DNA of 64,000 bases. It comes from an uncultured Acidimicrobiales bacterium (GTDB lineage: Bacteria > Actinomycetota > Acidimicrobiia > Acidimicrobiales > SHLQ01). Positions within the stretch are counted from its first letter, which is position 1. Every line of letters starts with the position of its first letter. Under the pieces are notes generated by a model. That model was not told where the DNA came from. It saw only the letters and a list, made by a program, of their open reading frames with translations, and did not search any database. The position numbers were made by a program, and so were the translations under genes. Location: positions 1 to 64,000 of the forward strand of contig CALHTF010000024.1 of the NCBI GenBank assembly GCA_938038815.1, written 5' to 3'. This document shows positions 29,598 to 39,904 of the stretch, piece by piece.

Positions 29598-30755
29598 TTA
29601 GCGAGGCGCGAGATCGAGTCGTCCCGACACCGAACCGGTAATGGATTGTCGGCCGCTAAAAGCTTGGACGGTCAACGAGAAGTGCGTACGTCCTTTGCGC
29701 AGCTTGCCCTCGATCGGCAACTCGATCGTTGTTTCACCAAAGCAGGTTTTGGTGGGCAGGTCCCGTATTTCGCGCGAGTATTCGGTGCCAGCTTGGGCCG
29801 TACGAACTACCGAAGTGCGGCTCTGGGTTAGCTCGGCCCAGACCCATACGTCCCGATCAGTCGGACAGTTGAGTACGACGGCTACGGCGCGTTTGCCTTC
29901 GCTCGTGAAGCCATCGATGACATCCAGAACTTCGAGGTCCGGCCTCGATGTGTTGCGTGCCCGCGGCATCCTTGGTCGCCCTCCAGCGGTCTCGGTGGTT
30001 CCCGACTCGGAGGTGAATGCCGAATTGTCATCGTCGGAGGCGTGGGCCTCAACCGACCAGTCGAGATCCCCCGGCACGAATCGAATGCTGTGACCGCGCA
30101 TTCCAAGATTGACACTCTTTGGCGTCGATGAGCATCGGACGGATTTCGTTACCTCAAGACCAGCTCCGACTGGCTGGGCAACACTGGCTTCTAGGGTTAC
30201 ATCAACCGGCTTGTTGCAACTGATGGTCATATCGATCTTCTTGTGCGAGACATTGCCGACAGAAAGTTCGATCGTTAGTCCGTCAGTGGGTGACGCATCG
30301 GAGAACGTGATCGGAGTCCACGCAACGTTGGCTGTGGTCAGCGGCGCATCAAGGTCGAAGAATCCGGGCACCGAAGCCGCGGCAACGACACACGCTCCGG
30401 CGACCGCACAATCGATCGTTTCGCCACCTACCCGGATGAACCGTTTTGCCGTAAGCGTGGCTCCAAACGCGCCAGCCTCGCCGGTTGACAAGAGGCGAAA
30501 ATCCGAGATGTCACAAAGGTCGAGCGAGAGGTTTGTCGCGTCGAGTCGCCCATCGCACATGGCGGTAGCTCCCGTATTTTTCGTCGGGAATCCGGTCCCC
30601 TGAACGCTTACTGCGGTGCCGTCGACAACGTCGGTCGACGGGTCGATGACGAGCGCTGCGTCTGCCCCGGCGGGCGACACGCTGACGGCGAAGACCGAGG
30701 TTGCGACGGTGGCCAACACGACGAGAGCGCGCAGCGTGCGGGTTACGGTCGGCAT
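29598..30755 (-). CDS. Secreted protein with neocarzinostatin-like N-terminal domain
   Basis: Signal peptide ...SVSPAGADA; ALVIDPSTDVVDGTAVSVQGTGFP...ETIDCAVAGACVVAAASVPGFFDLDAPLTTANVAWTPITF; start moved to 30755. Confidence 0.55.
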   Translation of the reverse strand: MPTVTRTLRALVVLATVATSVFAVSVSPAGADAALVIDPSTDVVDGTAVSVQGTGFPTKNTGATAMCDGRLDATNLSLDLCDISDFRLLSTGEAGAFGATLTAKRFIRVGGETIDCAVAGACVVAAASVPGFFDLDAPLTTANVAWTPITFSDASPTDGLTIELSVGNVSHKKIDMTISCNKPVDVTLEASVAQPVGAGLEVTKSVRCSSTPKSVNLGMRGHSIRFVPGDLDWSVEAHASDDDNSAFTSESGTTETAGGRPRMPRARNTSRPDLEVLDVIDGFTSEGKRAVAVVLNCPTDRDVWVWAELTQSRTSVVRTAQAGTEYSREIRDLPTKTCFGETTIELPIEGKLRKGRTHFSLTVQAFSGRQSITGSVSGRLDLAPR

Positions 30756-30842
30756 GGAGGGCTCCTTCGGTCTCCCCACATGAGAGACGCCGGGGGTTCC
30801 CATGTCAAAACAACGTTCGATCCGGCCAAGGTTCAAAACCAG

Positions 30843-30894
30843 CGAACTGGCGCGCCAGATGGTCGCTCCAGCGACCACTTCGCTCACCAGTTCG
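30843..30894. repeat. Nested inverted-repeat element, copy B
   Basis: CGAACTGG-9-TGGTCGCTccAGCGACCA-9-CCAGTTCG; same 8-9-18-9-8 geometry as copy C. Confidence 0.75.
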
Positions 30895-30895
30895 G

Positions 30896-31894
30896 TTAGC
30901 GGTAGATGGCTGCTGCTTCGCCGACCTTGGTGATGAGGTGGTCGGCGGCGGCGCCCAGGCTGGTGTGCGCTGGGGTGCCTTCGAGGGGAGCTAGCGCGGC
31001 GACAGCTTCGTCGCTGAACTGCTTGGCAACTTCGAGCGCGTGTTCAAGGCCTGGGCCTTGGCGAACGATTTCGCGGGCGGCGTCGCGCTGGGCTTCGTCG
31101 AGCGGGGCGCCGAGAATGTCGCGCAGCTGTTCGCCGGCTGGGGTTTCGAGCGTGTGCAGGACGGGGAGGGTATAGATGCCCTCGACCAGGTCGTTGCCGG
31201 CTGGCTTGCCGAGCTGTTCGCTGGTGGCCACCACGTCGAGGATGTCGTCGACTACCTGAAACGCCATGCCGTAGCGATGGCCAAACACGGTCAGGGTTTC
31301 GATTTGGTCGCGAGGTAGTTCGGCAACGATGCCGCCGACCCGAGCGGCCGTGGCGAGCAGGACCGCGGTCTTGCCTTCGATCGAGGCGAAGTAGTTCTTT
31401 TCGCTGCGGTCGATGTTGTACACATCTTGCAGCTCACGGATCTGGCCTTCGCACAGCTTGGCGATGGTGTTGGCCAACAGACCAGCAACTTCGGTGCCGA
31501 GCGCAGCGGCGATTTCCGAGGCGCGAGCCAACAAGAAGTCGCCGGCCAAAATAGCCTTCAGGTTGCCCCAACGAGCATTGACACTTTCGACCGTGCGTCG
31601 GGTGAGCGCGTCGTCCATAACGTCGTCGTGGTACAGCGATCCGAGGTGGACCAACTCGACCGAAACGCCGCCCATGATGACCTCGGTGGGCACCGACGTT
31701 GGCTCGGCCATCGCGGCGGTTGCCGCCGCCATGGTGAAACCGGGCCGGATGCGTTTGCCACCGGCGATGATCAGGTGCGACGCGACTTCGGTGAGGAACT
31801 CGTTGGGCGATTGGACCGCCTCAAGAAGTTCAGCCTCGGTACGTTCGAGGTCGGTGACCATCGACGGAAATGCCAGGAGCGGGTTCGAGCTCAC
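30896..31894 (-). CDS. Polyprenyl diphosphate synthase
   Basis: LYHDDVMDDA (FARM), FQVVDDILDVVA (SARM), GGKRIRPGF. Confidence 0.95.
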   Translation of the reverse strand: MSSNPLLAFPSMVTDLERTEAELLEAVQSPNEFLTEVASHLIIAGGKRIRPGFTMAAATAAMAEPTSVPTEVIMGGVSVELVHLGSLYHDDVMDDALTRRTVESVNARWGNLKAILAGDFLLARASEIAAALGTEVAGLLANTIAKLCEGQIRELQDVYNIDRSEKNYFASIEGKTAVLLATAARVGGIVAELPRDQIETLTVFGHRYGMAFQVVDDILDVVATSEQLGKPAGNDLVEGIYTLPVLHTLETPAGEQLRDILGAPLDEAQRDAAREIVRQGPGLEHALEVAKQFSDEAVAALAPLEGTPAHTSLGAAADHLITKVGEAAAIYR

Positions 31895-32183
31895 AAGCCC
31901 ACGGTAGGGGGTTTCACAACATCTGCACGAACCCAGTGGCAGGTATTGCGCACCAAATCACGAGGTCACAAGATCGGCCGGTGAGAGGGTATGGCCGGGT
32001 CCCCGTTCGTCGCGCTTTTCTCTGGCTTTTCGATGGTCGCGGCAATCATCGCAACGGCGTACCCCCACGTGGTGGTGTCAGCACCCCTTTCGACACGCCC
32101 CTTAGCGCTATCGACCAACGCGCTCGTTCGCGCGAGTATCTGGGTACATCTTGTGCGGGAAACGAAAGAGGAGATAGCCACCG

Positions 32184-33944
32184 ATGGCGGGAAGAACGGC
32201 AAGTAAGAACGTGAACTGGATACAGGCTCTACGGGCCGGAGCGGCGGCGTTGATACTGCTGGGTTCGCTCCTCGCGCCAGCGCCTGCGTCGGCGCAACCG
32301 GCGGCGCGCGATGTCGACTTCGGGAACGGCGGGATCGCCGAACTCGATCTCGAAGGCGTGCAGGTGATCACCGATAGCGCGGTACAGCCCGACGGCAAAG
32401 TTCTAGTGGCGTTCTATACCGTGCCTGACCGGCGCAGTTCGGAGTCGCGTGCGTCGATCGCTCGACTGAATGTCGATGGCACACCCGATGTCCGCTTTGG
32501 TGTCGACGGCGTGCTCGATCTTGGCCCTCCAGTCGAAGAACGCTTGACCAGGTCAGGTGCCGTTGAGGTGACCGATGATGGTCACATACTGGTAGCGATC
32601 CAATTCCAGTATCCGCGCTTCGAACGTTGGCTGATGCGGCTCGAGTCCGACGGCACCCTGGATTCGTCGTTCGGTGTCAACGGTGTCACCGGCCAGTCCG
32701 AAATCACCATCGTCGAGGACATCGTTGCTCTAGAAGACGGCGGGGTCCTTACGCTGTCGAACAACGGCAGTACCGACATGTTGATCCATCGCTACCTGGA
32801 AGATGGCGAGCTCGACCCCAACTTCGGCGAGAGCGGTATCGCCCAGGTGGCTCGCCAAGACATGGCGGTGCGCCCCGAGGCCATGGTCGTGTTGTCGAAT
32901 GGATCGATCGCCAGCGCGGGGCGGATCTACCCGTGGAAGCAAACCGATGATGGATTGGAGACCGACTCGGACGCGGCCGATGTCTTCGTTTCGATGCACA
33001 CCGCGGATGGCCAACTCATCGAGGACTTTGGCGACGCTGGCCTGCACATCTACGACCACTTCGAGAGCGACTTTGGTACAAGCATTGTCGAGGGCGATCG
33101 AAACAACGTCGTGGTCACCGGTTGGAGCACCGAACCGCCACAGCCCGATCGGGTCGAGCGTCGGATCTTCGCCTACTCGGTGCACCGTGGCACCGGCGAA
33201 CCTACCTCCGGGTTCGGTAACGATGGGGTGACCGAGTGGCCCAATTCGCTCTCGACCTTCTCGTGGAGTTCGGTGGTTCAACAGAACGGCAAAATCGCCA
33301 TCGCCGGAAGTGAAGGCCCGCGCTTCTTGCGGATCAACGCCGACGGCAGCCCCGACCTCAACGTTGGCTCGACTGGCGAATCACCAGCTTTGGCCTCTGG
33401 CGTCGGGGGTGACCATATGGCGTTGGCCCCCGACGGGAAGTTGGTCATTGCGTTCAGCAATCTCTCGAACATCAACGTGGTGCGTGTGCTGGGCGACCCG
33501 GTGGAGGTTGAACCGGAGCCCGAACCGCCAGTGGCTACGTGTAACGGCTTGGAGGTAACGGTCGATCTCGCCAACGGCGACAAGCCAACCAGCGGCGACG
33601 ACGTGATTCTCGGCACCAACAACGTTGACCGGATCAAGGCCTCGGGTGGCAACGACACCATCTGCGCCCTCGGCGGCGACGACATCATCAAGGCCGGCAA
33701 AGGCGACGACTGGGTCGATGCGGGCGACGGCGACGACCGAGTCATTGGCGGAGGAGGCAAAGACCAGATCCGCGGTGGCAACGGCAGCGATTTCATCAAG
33801 GGTGGCCAAGGCAACGACGTGCTCAAGGGCGGGGCCGACGACGACACGATCGACGGCGGCAAGGGCGCAGACCGCATCAATGGCGGACTCGGTACCGACA
33901 GCTGCGATGGCGGACGGGGCAAGAACAAGTTGCGTCGCTGCTAA
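32184..33944 (+). CDS. Secreted delta-60-repeat plus RTX/hemolysin-type Ca-binding repeat protein
   Basis: Signal peptide LLAPAPASAQ; repeats FGVDGVLDL/FGVNGVTG; GGNDTICALGGDDIIKAGKGDDWVDAGDGDD... Confidence 0.85.
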   Translation: MAGRTASKNVNWIQALRAGAAALILLGSLLAPAPASAQPAARDVDFGNGGIAELDLEGVQVITDSAVQPDGKVLVAFYTVPDRRSSESRASIARLNVDGTPDVRFGVDGVLDLGPPVEERLTRSGAVEVTDDGHILVAIQFQYPRFERWLMRLESDGTLDSSFGVNGVTGQSEITIVEDIVALEDGGVLTLSNNGSTDMLIHRYLEDGELDPNFGESGIAQVARQDMAVRPEAMVVLSNGSIASAGRIYPWKQTDDGLETDSDAADVFVSMHTADGQLIEDFGDAGLHIYDHFESDFGTSIVEGDRNNVVVTGWSTEPPQPDRVERRIFAYSVHRGTGEPTSGFGNDGVTEWPNSLSTFSWSSVVQQNGKIAIAGSEGPRFLRINADGSPDLNVGSTGESPALASGVGGDHMALAPDGKLVIAFSNLSNINVVRVLGDPVEVEPEPEPPVATCNGLEVTVDLANGDKPTSGDDVILGTNNVDRIKASGGNDTICALGGDDIIKAGKGDDWVDAGDGDDRVIGGGGKDQIRGGNGSDFIKGGQGNDVLKGGADDDTIDGGKGADRINGGLGTDSCDGGRGKNKLRRC

Positions 33945-34121
33945 CAAGCTGTGGGAAAAGCAAACCGAAATGCAGTGAAAATTGCTCAAAGTTCTTCAAG
34001 GATGGCCGCCAAAGAGGGCCGAAAGGTCCTTATCGGTGGCGGGTTCTTTGCCGATGGGGCACATAGGTAAGACTGCAAGCAGAACGCCTGGTTCGTTTCT
34101 TGAAGGCTTTTCAGCTTTTCT

Positions 34122-34149
34122 GGGAACACACCCAGACGATCCGTGGTTG
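34122..34149 (+). promoter_or_regulatory. Putative SigR/SigH-type promoter of clpC
   Basis: GGGAAC (34122-34127) - 18 nt - GTTG (34146-34149), 60 nt before TTG start. Confidence 0.55.
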
Positions 34150-34208
34150 TCACTAGCCACCGATACACTCGGTTCACTTACTTCGCTTCAGCGGAAGGAC
34201 ATTTTCCC

Positions 34209-36797
34209 TTGTTTGAAAGGTTTACGGATCGGGCCCGACGAGTAGTTGTTCTTGCCCAAGAGGAAGCCCGTCTCCTCAATCACAACTACATCGGCACCGA
34301 GCACATCTTGCTTGGGCTCATCCACGAAGGAGAGGGAGTCGCCGCGAAGGCGCTCGAATCTCTCGGTATTTCTCTCGAAGCTGTTCGCAGCCAGGTAGAG
34401 GAAATCATTGGCCAAGGCGGCTCGTCGCCCAGTGGTCACATTCCCTTTACCCCTCGCGCCAAGAAGGTTCTCGAACTTTCGCTGCGTGAGGCGCTTCAGC
34501 TTGGTCACAACTACATCGGCACCGAGCACATCTTGCTCGGGCTCATTCGCGAGGGCGAGGGCGTCGCTGCTCAGGTTCTCGTGAAGCTGGGCGCCGACCT
34601 GTCTCGTGTTCGCCAGCAGGTCATTCAGTTGCTGTCGGGTTACTCGGGCCCGGGAAGCTCCTCGGGTGGCGGCGAAAAGGCCGGCGCGACCGCTGGGGGC
34701 GCCGGCGGCGATGCCCAGTCGGGTTCGCTCGTGCTCGACCAGTTCGGTCGCAACCTCACCCAGGTCGCTCGCGACAAGCAGCTCGACCCCGTTATTGGTC
34801 GCTCGCGCGAAACCGAGCGGGTCATGCAGGTTCTGTCACGTCGTACCAAGAACAACCCGGTGCTCATCGGCGAACCCGGTGTTGGTAAGACCGCCATCGT
34901 TGAAGGCTTGGCTCAAGCCATCGCCGCCAACGAGGTGCCCGACACCATTCGCGACAAGCAGCTCTACACCCTCGACCTCGGCGCACTCGTCGCCGGTAGC
35001 CGTTACCGCGGTGACTTTGAGGAACGCCTCAAGAAGGTCCTCAAAGAAATCAAGACCCGCGGCGACATCATCTTGTTCATCGACGAGCTCCACACCCTTG
35101 TGGGTGCCGGCGCCGCCGAAGGTGCCATCGACGCTGCCTCGATCCTCAAGCCCATGCTGGCTCGGGGCGAACTGCAGACCATCGGTGCGACCACCCTCGA
35201 CGAGTACCGCAAGCACCTCGAGAAAGATGCTGCGCTCGAGCGTCGTTTCCAGCCGATCAAGGTTGAAGAACCTTCGGTTGCCCACACCATCGAAATTCTC
35301 AAGGGTCTTCGCGAACGTTACGAAGAGCACCACCGGGTCACCATCACCGACCAGGCGCTCGTTGCGGCGGCGAACCTCGCCGACCGTTACATCGCCGATC
35401 GTCACCTGCCCGACAAGGCAATCGACCTCATCGATGAAGCCGGTTCGCGCCTGCGCATCAAGCGCATGGAAACCCCGCCCGACTTCAAAGAGCTCGAGAA
35501 CGAACTCGCCGAGGTTGTGCGCACCAAGAAGGAAGCCGTCGAAGAACAACGCTTCGAAGAGGCTGGCTCGCTGCGCGACCGCGAAAAGGAACTGCTCGCC
35601 GAGAAGGAAGCCAAAGAGGCCGAGATCAAGGCATCGGGCGTCGACCTGTTCGACGAGGTCGACGAAGAGTCGATCGCCGAGGTTCTTTCGCTGTGGACCG
35701 GTATTCCGGTGTACAAGCTCACCGAAGAAGAAACCGCCAAGCTCCTGCGCATGGAAGACGAGCTGCACAAGCGGGTCATTGGCCAAGAAGACGCCATCAA
35801 GGCCGTCAGCCAGGCCATCCGCCGCACCCGTGCGGGCCTCAAAGACCCCAAGCGTCCTTCGGGCTCGTTCATCTTCCTTGGCCCATCGGGTGTAGGTAAG
35901 ACCGAGCTCGCCAAGACCTTGGCCGAGTTCCTCTTCGGCGACGAAACCTCCCTCATCAGCCTCGACATGTCGGAGTACATGGAGAAGCACACCGTCAGCC
36001 GCCTGGTTGGTTCGCCTCCCGGGTATGTCGGTTACGAAGAGGGTGGCCAGCTCACCGAAATGGTGCGCCGCAAGCCGTTCTCGGTCGTGCTGTTCGACGA
36101 AATCGAAAAAGCGCACCCCGATGTGTTCAACACCTTGCTTCAGATCCTTGAAGAAGGTCGTCTCACCGACAGTCAGGGTCGTTCGGTCGACTTCCGCAAC
36201 ACCGTGCTGATCATGACCTCAAACCTTGGTACCCGCGATCTTCGCAAGTCGAACCTGGGTTTCACCAAGAACGACGAGGCCATCAACTACACGAAGATGA
36301 AAGAAAAGGTCAACGATGCGTTGAAGGAGCACTTCCGTCCGGAGTTCCTGAACCGCATCGACGACACCATCGTCTTCCACGAACTCAGCCAACCGCAGGT
36401 GCGCGCCATCGTCGACCTTATGGTCAAGCGAGTCGCCACCCAGATGGCCGCCCAGGGCATGGGCTTCGAGCTCACCGATGCGGCCAAGGATCACCTGGCG
36501 ATCAAGGGTTACGACCCAACGCTTGGTGCTCGTCCGCTGCGTCGTGCACTGCAACGTTTGGTCGAGGATCCACTGTCGGAACGGCTGCTCTACAAAGAGT
36601 TCCATGCCGGCAACATCGTCATCGTCGACGTCGAACCCGATCCCGACGACCCGGGCGAAAACCGAATTGCCTTCTCGGCGATCGAAGGTTTCGAACCGCC
36701 GCCGGTCGAGGAGTTCGACGACGGTGGATCGATCCACGCCAAGACGGCTGTCGACCCCGAACCGGTCGATGTAGGCGCCGAAGGAGCCGACTCGTAA
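34209..36797 (+). CDS. clpC: ATP-dependent Clp protease ATP-binding subunit ClpC
   Basis: [36 protein letters not shown]; Walker [11 protein letters not shown] and [13 protein letters not shown] region; TTG start. Confidence 0.97.
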   Translation: MFERFTDRARRVVVLAQEEARLLNHNYIGTEHILLGLIHEGEGVAAKALESLGISLEAVRSQVEEIIGQGGSSPSGHIPFTPRAKKVLELSLREALQLGHNYIGTEHILLGLIREGEGVAAQVLVKLGADLSRVRQQVIQLLSGYSGPGSSSGGGEKAGATAGGAGGDAQSGSLVLDQFGRNLTQVARDKQLDPVIGRSRETERVMQVLSRRTKNNPVLIGEPGVGKTAIVEGLAQAIAANEVPDTIRDKQLYTLDLGALVAGSRYRGDFEERLKKVLKEIKTRGDIILFIDELHTLVGAGAAEGAIDAASILKPMLARGELQTIGATTLDEYRKHLEKDAALERRFQPIKVEEPSVAHTIEILKGLRERYEEHHRVTITDQALVAAANLADRYIADRHLPDKAIDLIDEAGSRLRIKRMETPPDFKELENELAEVVRTKKEAVEEQRFEEAGSLRDREKELLAEKEAKEAEIKASGVDLFDEVDEESIAEVLSLWTGIPVYKLTEEETAKLLRMEDELHKRVIGQEDAIKAVSQAIRRTRAGLKDPKRPSGSFIFLGPSGVGKTELAKTLAEFLFGDETSLISLDMSEYMEKHTVSRLVGSPPGYVGYEEGGQLTEMVRRKPFSVVLFDEIEKAHPDVFNTLLQILEEGRLTDSQGRSVDFRNTVLIMTSNLGTRDLRKSNLGFTKNDEAINYTKMKEKVNDALKEHFRPEFLNRIDDTIVFHELSQPQVRAIVDLMVKRVATQMAAQGMGFELTDAAKDHLAIKGYDPTLGARPLRRALQRLVEDPLSERLLYKEFHAGNIVIVDVEPDPDDPGENRIAFSAIEGFEPPPVEEFDDGGSIHAKTAVDPEPVDVGAEGADS

Positions 36798-36832
36798 GTC
36801 GGGCCTCCGCCAGCCAACACAAACGCAAGTAC

Positions 36833-36870
36833 CGAACGCCGGGCCGCAAGGCTCGGCGTTCGCCGTTTTC
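36833..36870 (+). terminator. Probable intrinsic terminator of clpC
   Basis: CGAACGCCGggccgcaaggctCGGCGTTCG followed by ccgttttc. Confidence 0.75.
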
Positions 36871-36920
36871 GACAGATCTTCCACGGTCTAGGGCTGGTTC
36901 ATCCACTAGCTTCTTGTCCG

Positions 36921-38483
36921 ATGCTCCGCCGTATGAAGCCACTACTTGTCGCCTTTGCGATGCTGTTGCTGCTGGCTGGTTGTCGCGTGGACTCGACCGT
37001 GACGGTCGACATCGAACGCGACGGGTCGGGCACGGTCGAGGTTGCGGTATCGCTCGATGAGTCGGCGGCCGAGCGGGTGGGCGATTTGGCTGGTCAGTTG
37101 CAGGTCGAGGACCTGCGCCAGGCCGGTTGGGACGTAACCGAGCCAACCGTTGAGGACGGTCTCACCTGGGTGCGGGCCACCAAATCTTTTGTGAGCCCGG
37201 AGAACCTGGGCGATGTGCTCGACGACATTGGCGCCTTCGAGGCGGTGAGCCTTACCCGAGCTCGGGCGTTCGGCTCGACCACCTGGGATCTCAGTGGCCG
37301 GATCGACGTGACCGGAGGAGCAAACCAGTTCGGCGACGCTGAGTTGGCCAACCTGCTCGGGGGTCGGTTCACCGGGGTCGATATCGAAAAGATCGAGACC
37401 GAAGAGCGCGAGTCGGTCGGCGAAATGTTCGGGCTGTCGTTTGTGGTCCAGATGGCCGACGATGTCGAGTCGATCAACGCCGCGGAGACAAGCGGCGGCG
37501 AAGCGACCTGGTTCGCTCGCATCGACGATGTCGGCCCGACCCCATTCAATGTCGCGAGCGACGTGAAGGACGGCCGTCCCCGGTACCTGGCCACAATCGC
37601 CGGCATTGCGGCAGCCGCGGGAGTCGTGGTGCTCGTGCTGCAAGGACTTTGGGCCATCAGCCGTCGGTCGCGCCACGGGTACATCGAACCCGACCCGACC
37701 TACCAAGAGCCAGTGGCCCAGCCGGTCGACCAAGCACCGAAGCGTCGCCGAGGCGCAAAGGCTCCACCCACGGTCACCCAGGCAGCCACGCCGGCTGCCG
37801 CGGCGGCAGCAGCAACCGCGGCGGGCGCAACCACCATGCCGACCCCAGTACCCAAACGCCGCAACCGGAGCGGCCAGCCTCAACTCGTGGTCCTCGACGC
37901 CATGGGTGTGATCTACCGGCACGGCAACGACGTCGAAGATCTACTGATCCCATTCGTTGAGGACAACGGTGGCACCGCGAACCACGCCGACATTCGGGAG
38001 AACTATCGCCAGACATCGCTCGGCCGGATGACCACCGCCGAGTTTTGGGCGGCGGTCGGGGTCGAGGGCGATGCGGCCCAGCTCGACCGGGCGTACCTGT
38101 CGCAGTTCCGGATGACCGGCGGTCTGCTGGCGTTCCTCGACAAGCTGAACCACAAGAAGGTTCCCGTGGCGTGCCTGTCAAACGATGTCTCGTTATGGTC
38201 GCGGCTGCTCCGTCAAGGGTTCAACCTCGACACCAAGATCGGACCGTGGATCATCAGCGGCGACATCGGTGCCCGCAAACCCGACCCCGCTATCTACGAG
38301 GCTCTGCGAACCACCGTCGGTGCGCCGTTCGACGTGTATCTGTTCATCGATGACCGAATCGAGAACCTCGATGCGGCCCGCGAACTCGGTATGCGAACCG
38401 CCCTATTCGCACCGAACGGAGCGCCTCACGACACCAACGGTCACCGGGTCGTGACCGGATTCAACGAGTTCTTCCGCCGCTAG
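36921..38483 (+). CDS. Fusion: LppM/DUF3153-like lipoprotein domain, TM helix, C-terminal HAD-like hydrolase
   Basis: Lipobox LLLAGCRVDSTVTVDIERDGSGTVEVAVSL; TM ATIAGIAAAAGVVVLVLQGLWAI; HAD VVLDAMGVIY...ACLSND...ARKPDPAIYEAL...FIDDRIENLDAA. Confidence 0.82.
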   Translation: MLRRMKPLLVAFAMLLLLAGCRVDSTVTVDIERDGSGTVEVAVSLDESAAERVGDLAGQLQVEDLRQAGWDVTEPTVEDGLTWVRATKSFVSPENLGDVLDDIGAFEAVSLTRARAFGSTTWDLSGRIDVTGGANQFGDAELANLLGGRFTGVDIEKIETEERESVGEMFGLSFVVQMADDVESINAAETSGGEATWFARIDDVGPTPFNVASDVKDGRPRYLATIAGIAAAAGVVVLVLQGLWAISRRSRHGYIEPDPTYQEPVAQPVDQAPKRRRGAKAPPTVTQAATPAAAAAAATAAGATTMPTPVPKRRNRSGQPQLVVLDAMGVIYRHGNDVEDLLIPFVEDNGGTANHADIRENYRQTSLGRMTTAEFWAAVGVEGDAAQLDRAYLSQFRMTGGLLAFLDKLNHKKVPVACLSNDVSLWSRLLRQGFNLDTKIGPWIISGDIGARKPDPAIYEALRTTVGAPFDVYLFIDDRIENLDAARELGMRTALFAPNGAPHDTNGHRVVTGFNEFFRR

Positions 38484-39904
38484 TCGCGAACCGGTCCGCG
38501 AAAGGTCATCGTGAATCGTGTGCCGCCGTCGCCGTCGATAGGTGAAACTACGTCGATACCACCATGGGCATCGGCGACCTGCTTGACCAGTGCCAGGCCG
38601 ATCCCTGCGGTTCCACGTACCGATTCGTCTGCTTGGTAGTAGCGCTCGAATATTACGTCGCGCTGTTCCAGCGGGATACCCGGACCGTGATCGGTCACCG
38701 AAAGCAGGGTGGTGGTGTCGCTGGTAGCAACGTCGATCTCGATCGGTACTCCAACGGGTGAGTAGCGTGCCGCGTTTTCTACCAGGTTGATCAACGCCCG
38801 CTGCACGCTTGCACCTTCGATCCCGAGGAGAAGCGACTGCGGTCCGCGAATAGCAACCGGAACCATAGGATTCAGCACTCGATGCTGGTCGGCTACTCGG
38901 GCAACGATTGCCATCAGGTCGTTGTCGATCTGTTGCAACGCATGATTCGCAGCTCGACCTTCGAGAAGTAGCTCATCGATGGTGGTTTGTAGCCGGTCGA
39001 TCAGCCCTTGGCTTCGTTCGGCGGCCGCTCGATAGTCGGCGACGGAGGCACTATCGGCGTCCAGTACCAGTTCGTTGTTGAGCGCGAGAGCGGCCAACGG
39101 AGTTCGGAGTTCATGACTTGCGTCTTCGAGCATCCGTTGCTGGGTACCCGATGAGGTAGCGAGGCGATCGAGCATCTGGTCGAAGCTGTCAGCCAGCTCT
39201 CGCACCTCGCGGGTACCGCCCCGAAGATCGATTCGACGATCGAGCGAGCCCGCCTGAATTTCGTTCGCGACCGCCGTGATTTCCGCCATGGGAGCCACGG
39301 CCCGCCTTGACCAAAACCAGACCGCTCCGACGCCTCCCATCATGAGTGCCACGGTGGCAACCAGCACCTCGGTCGGGACGACCCCGGTGGGCTTGGCGAT
39401 TTCGGATGCCTCGGGTTCTTCATCACCCATGATGATTTCGTTGTCCTCGATGGAACTAGAGAACACGAACAACATCACGAGCAAGGGAATGACGACCGCT
39501 CCGATTCCGAACAGCGCAAGGTTGTCTCGAAGCGAGCCAAAAGATCTGGTTCCGCGCAAGCCCAACCCGCTGGCCCCCAGAACCAACGTCAGCAAGAGTG
39601 CGATGGCGACTCCGGCGGGATCGGCTGAACCATCGGCGAGTAGTCCAACAAACACGGTGGCCATCAGCGCAGCCAAGAACAGGAGCACCGTGCTTACGCT
39701 TCGACGAATCCGACCATCGCCATAGATGGGTCTTTCCACTCGTCGAAGGACGGTCGCCGCGGTCAGCAGAAGTACTACGGCCAAGAACAAAGGCAGCGGG
39801 GCATCGGCCGCTGGGTCCCCTCCCTCGACAAGCAGAGCGACGAACATCAGGGCAAAGAATGCGCCCGTTACGAGACACACGGTGCCAAAGATCCGCTCTT
39901 TCAT
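38480..39904 (-). CDS. Sensor histidine kinase (TM-HAMP-HisKA-HATPase)
   Basis: DASHELRTPLAAL H-box; NLVENAARYSPVG; DHGPGIP; GTAGIGLALVKQV. Confidence 0.95.
   Translation of the reverse strand: MKERIFGTVCLVTGAFFALMFVALLVEGGDPAADAPLPLFLAVVLLLTAATVLRRVERPIYGDGRIRRSVSTVLLFLAALMATVFVGLLADGSADPAGVAIALLLTLVLGASGLGLRGTRSFGSLRDNLALFGIGAVVIPLLVMLFVFSSSIEDNEIIMGDEEPEASEIAKPTGVVPTEVLVATVALMMGGVGAVWFWSRRAVAPMAEITAVANEIQAGSLDRRIDLRGGTREVRELADSFDQMLDRLATSSGTQQRMLEDASHELRTPLAALALNNELVLDADSASVADYRAAAERSQGLIDRLQTTIDELLLEGRAANHALQQIDNDLMAIVARVADQHRVLNPMVPVAIRGPQSLLLGIEGASVQRALINLVENAARYSPVGVPIEIDVATSDTTTLLSVTDHGPGIPLEQRDVIFERYYQADESVRGTAGIGLALVKQVADAHGGIDVVSPIDGDGGTRFTMTFRGPVRD

Noticed and set aside
34836-36116. 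426-aa minus-strand ORF antisense to clpC
   Set aside because: Shadow ORF created by codon bias; clpC on the plus strand is unambiguous.
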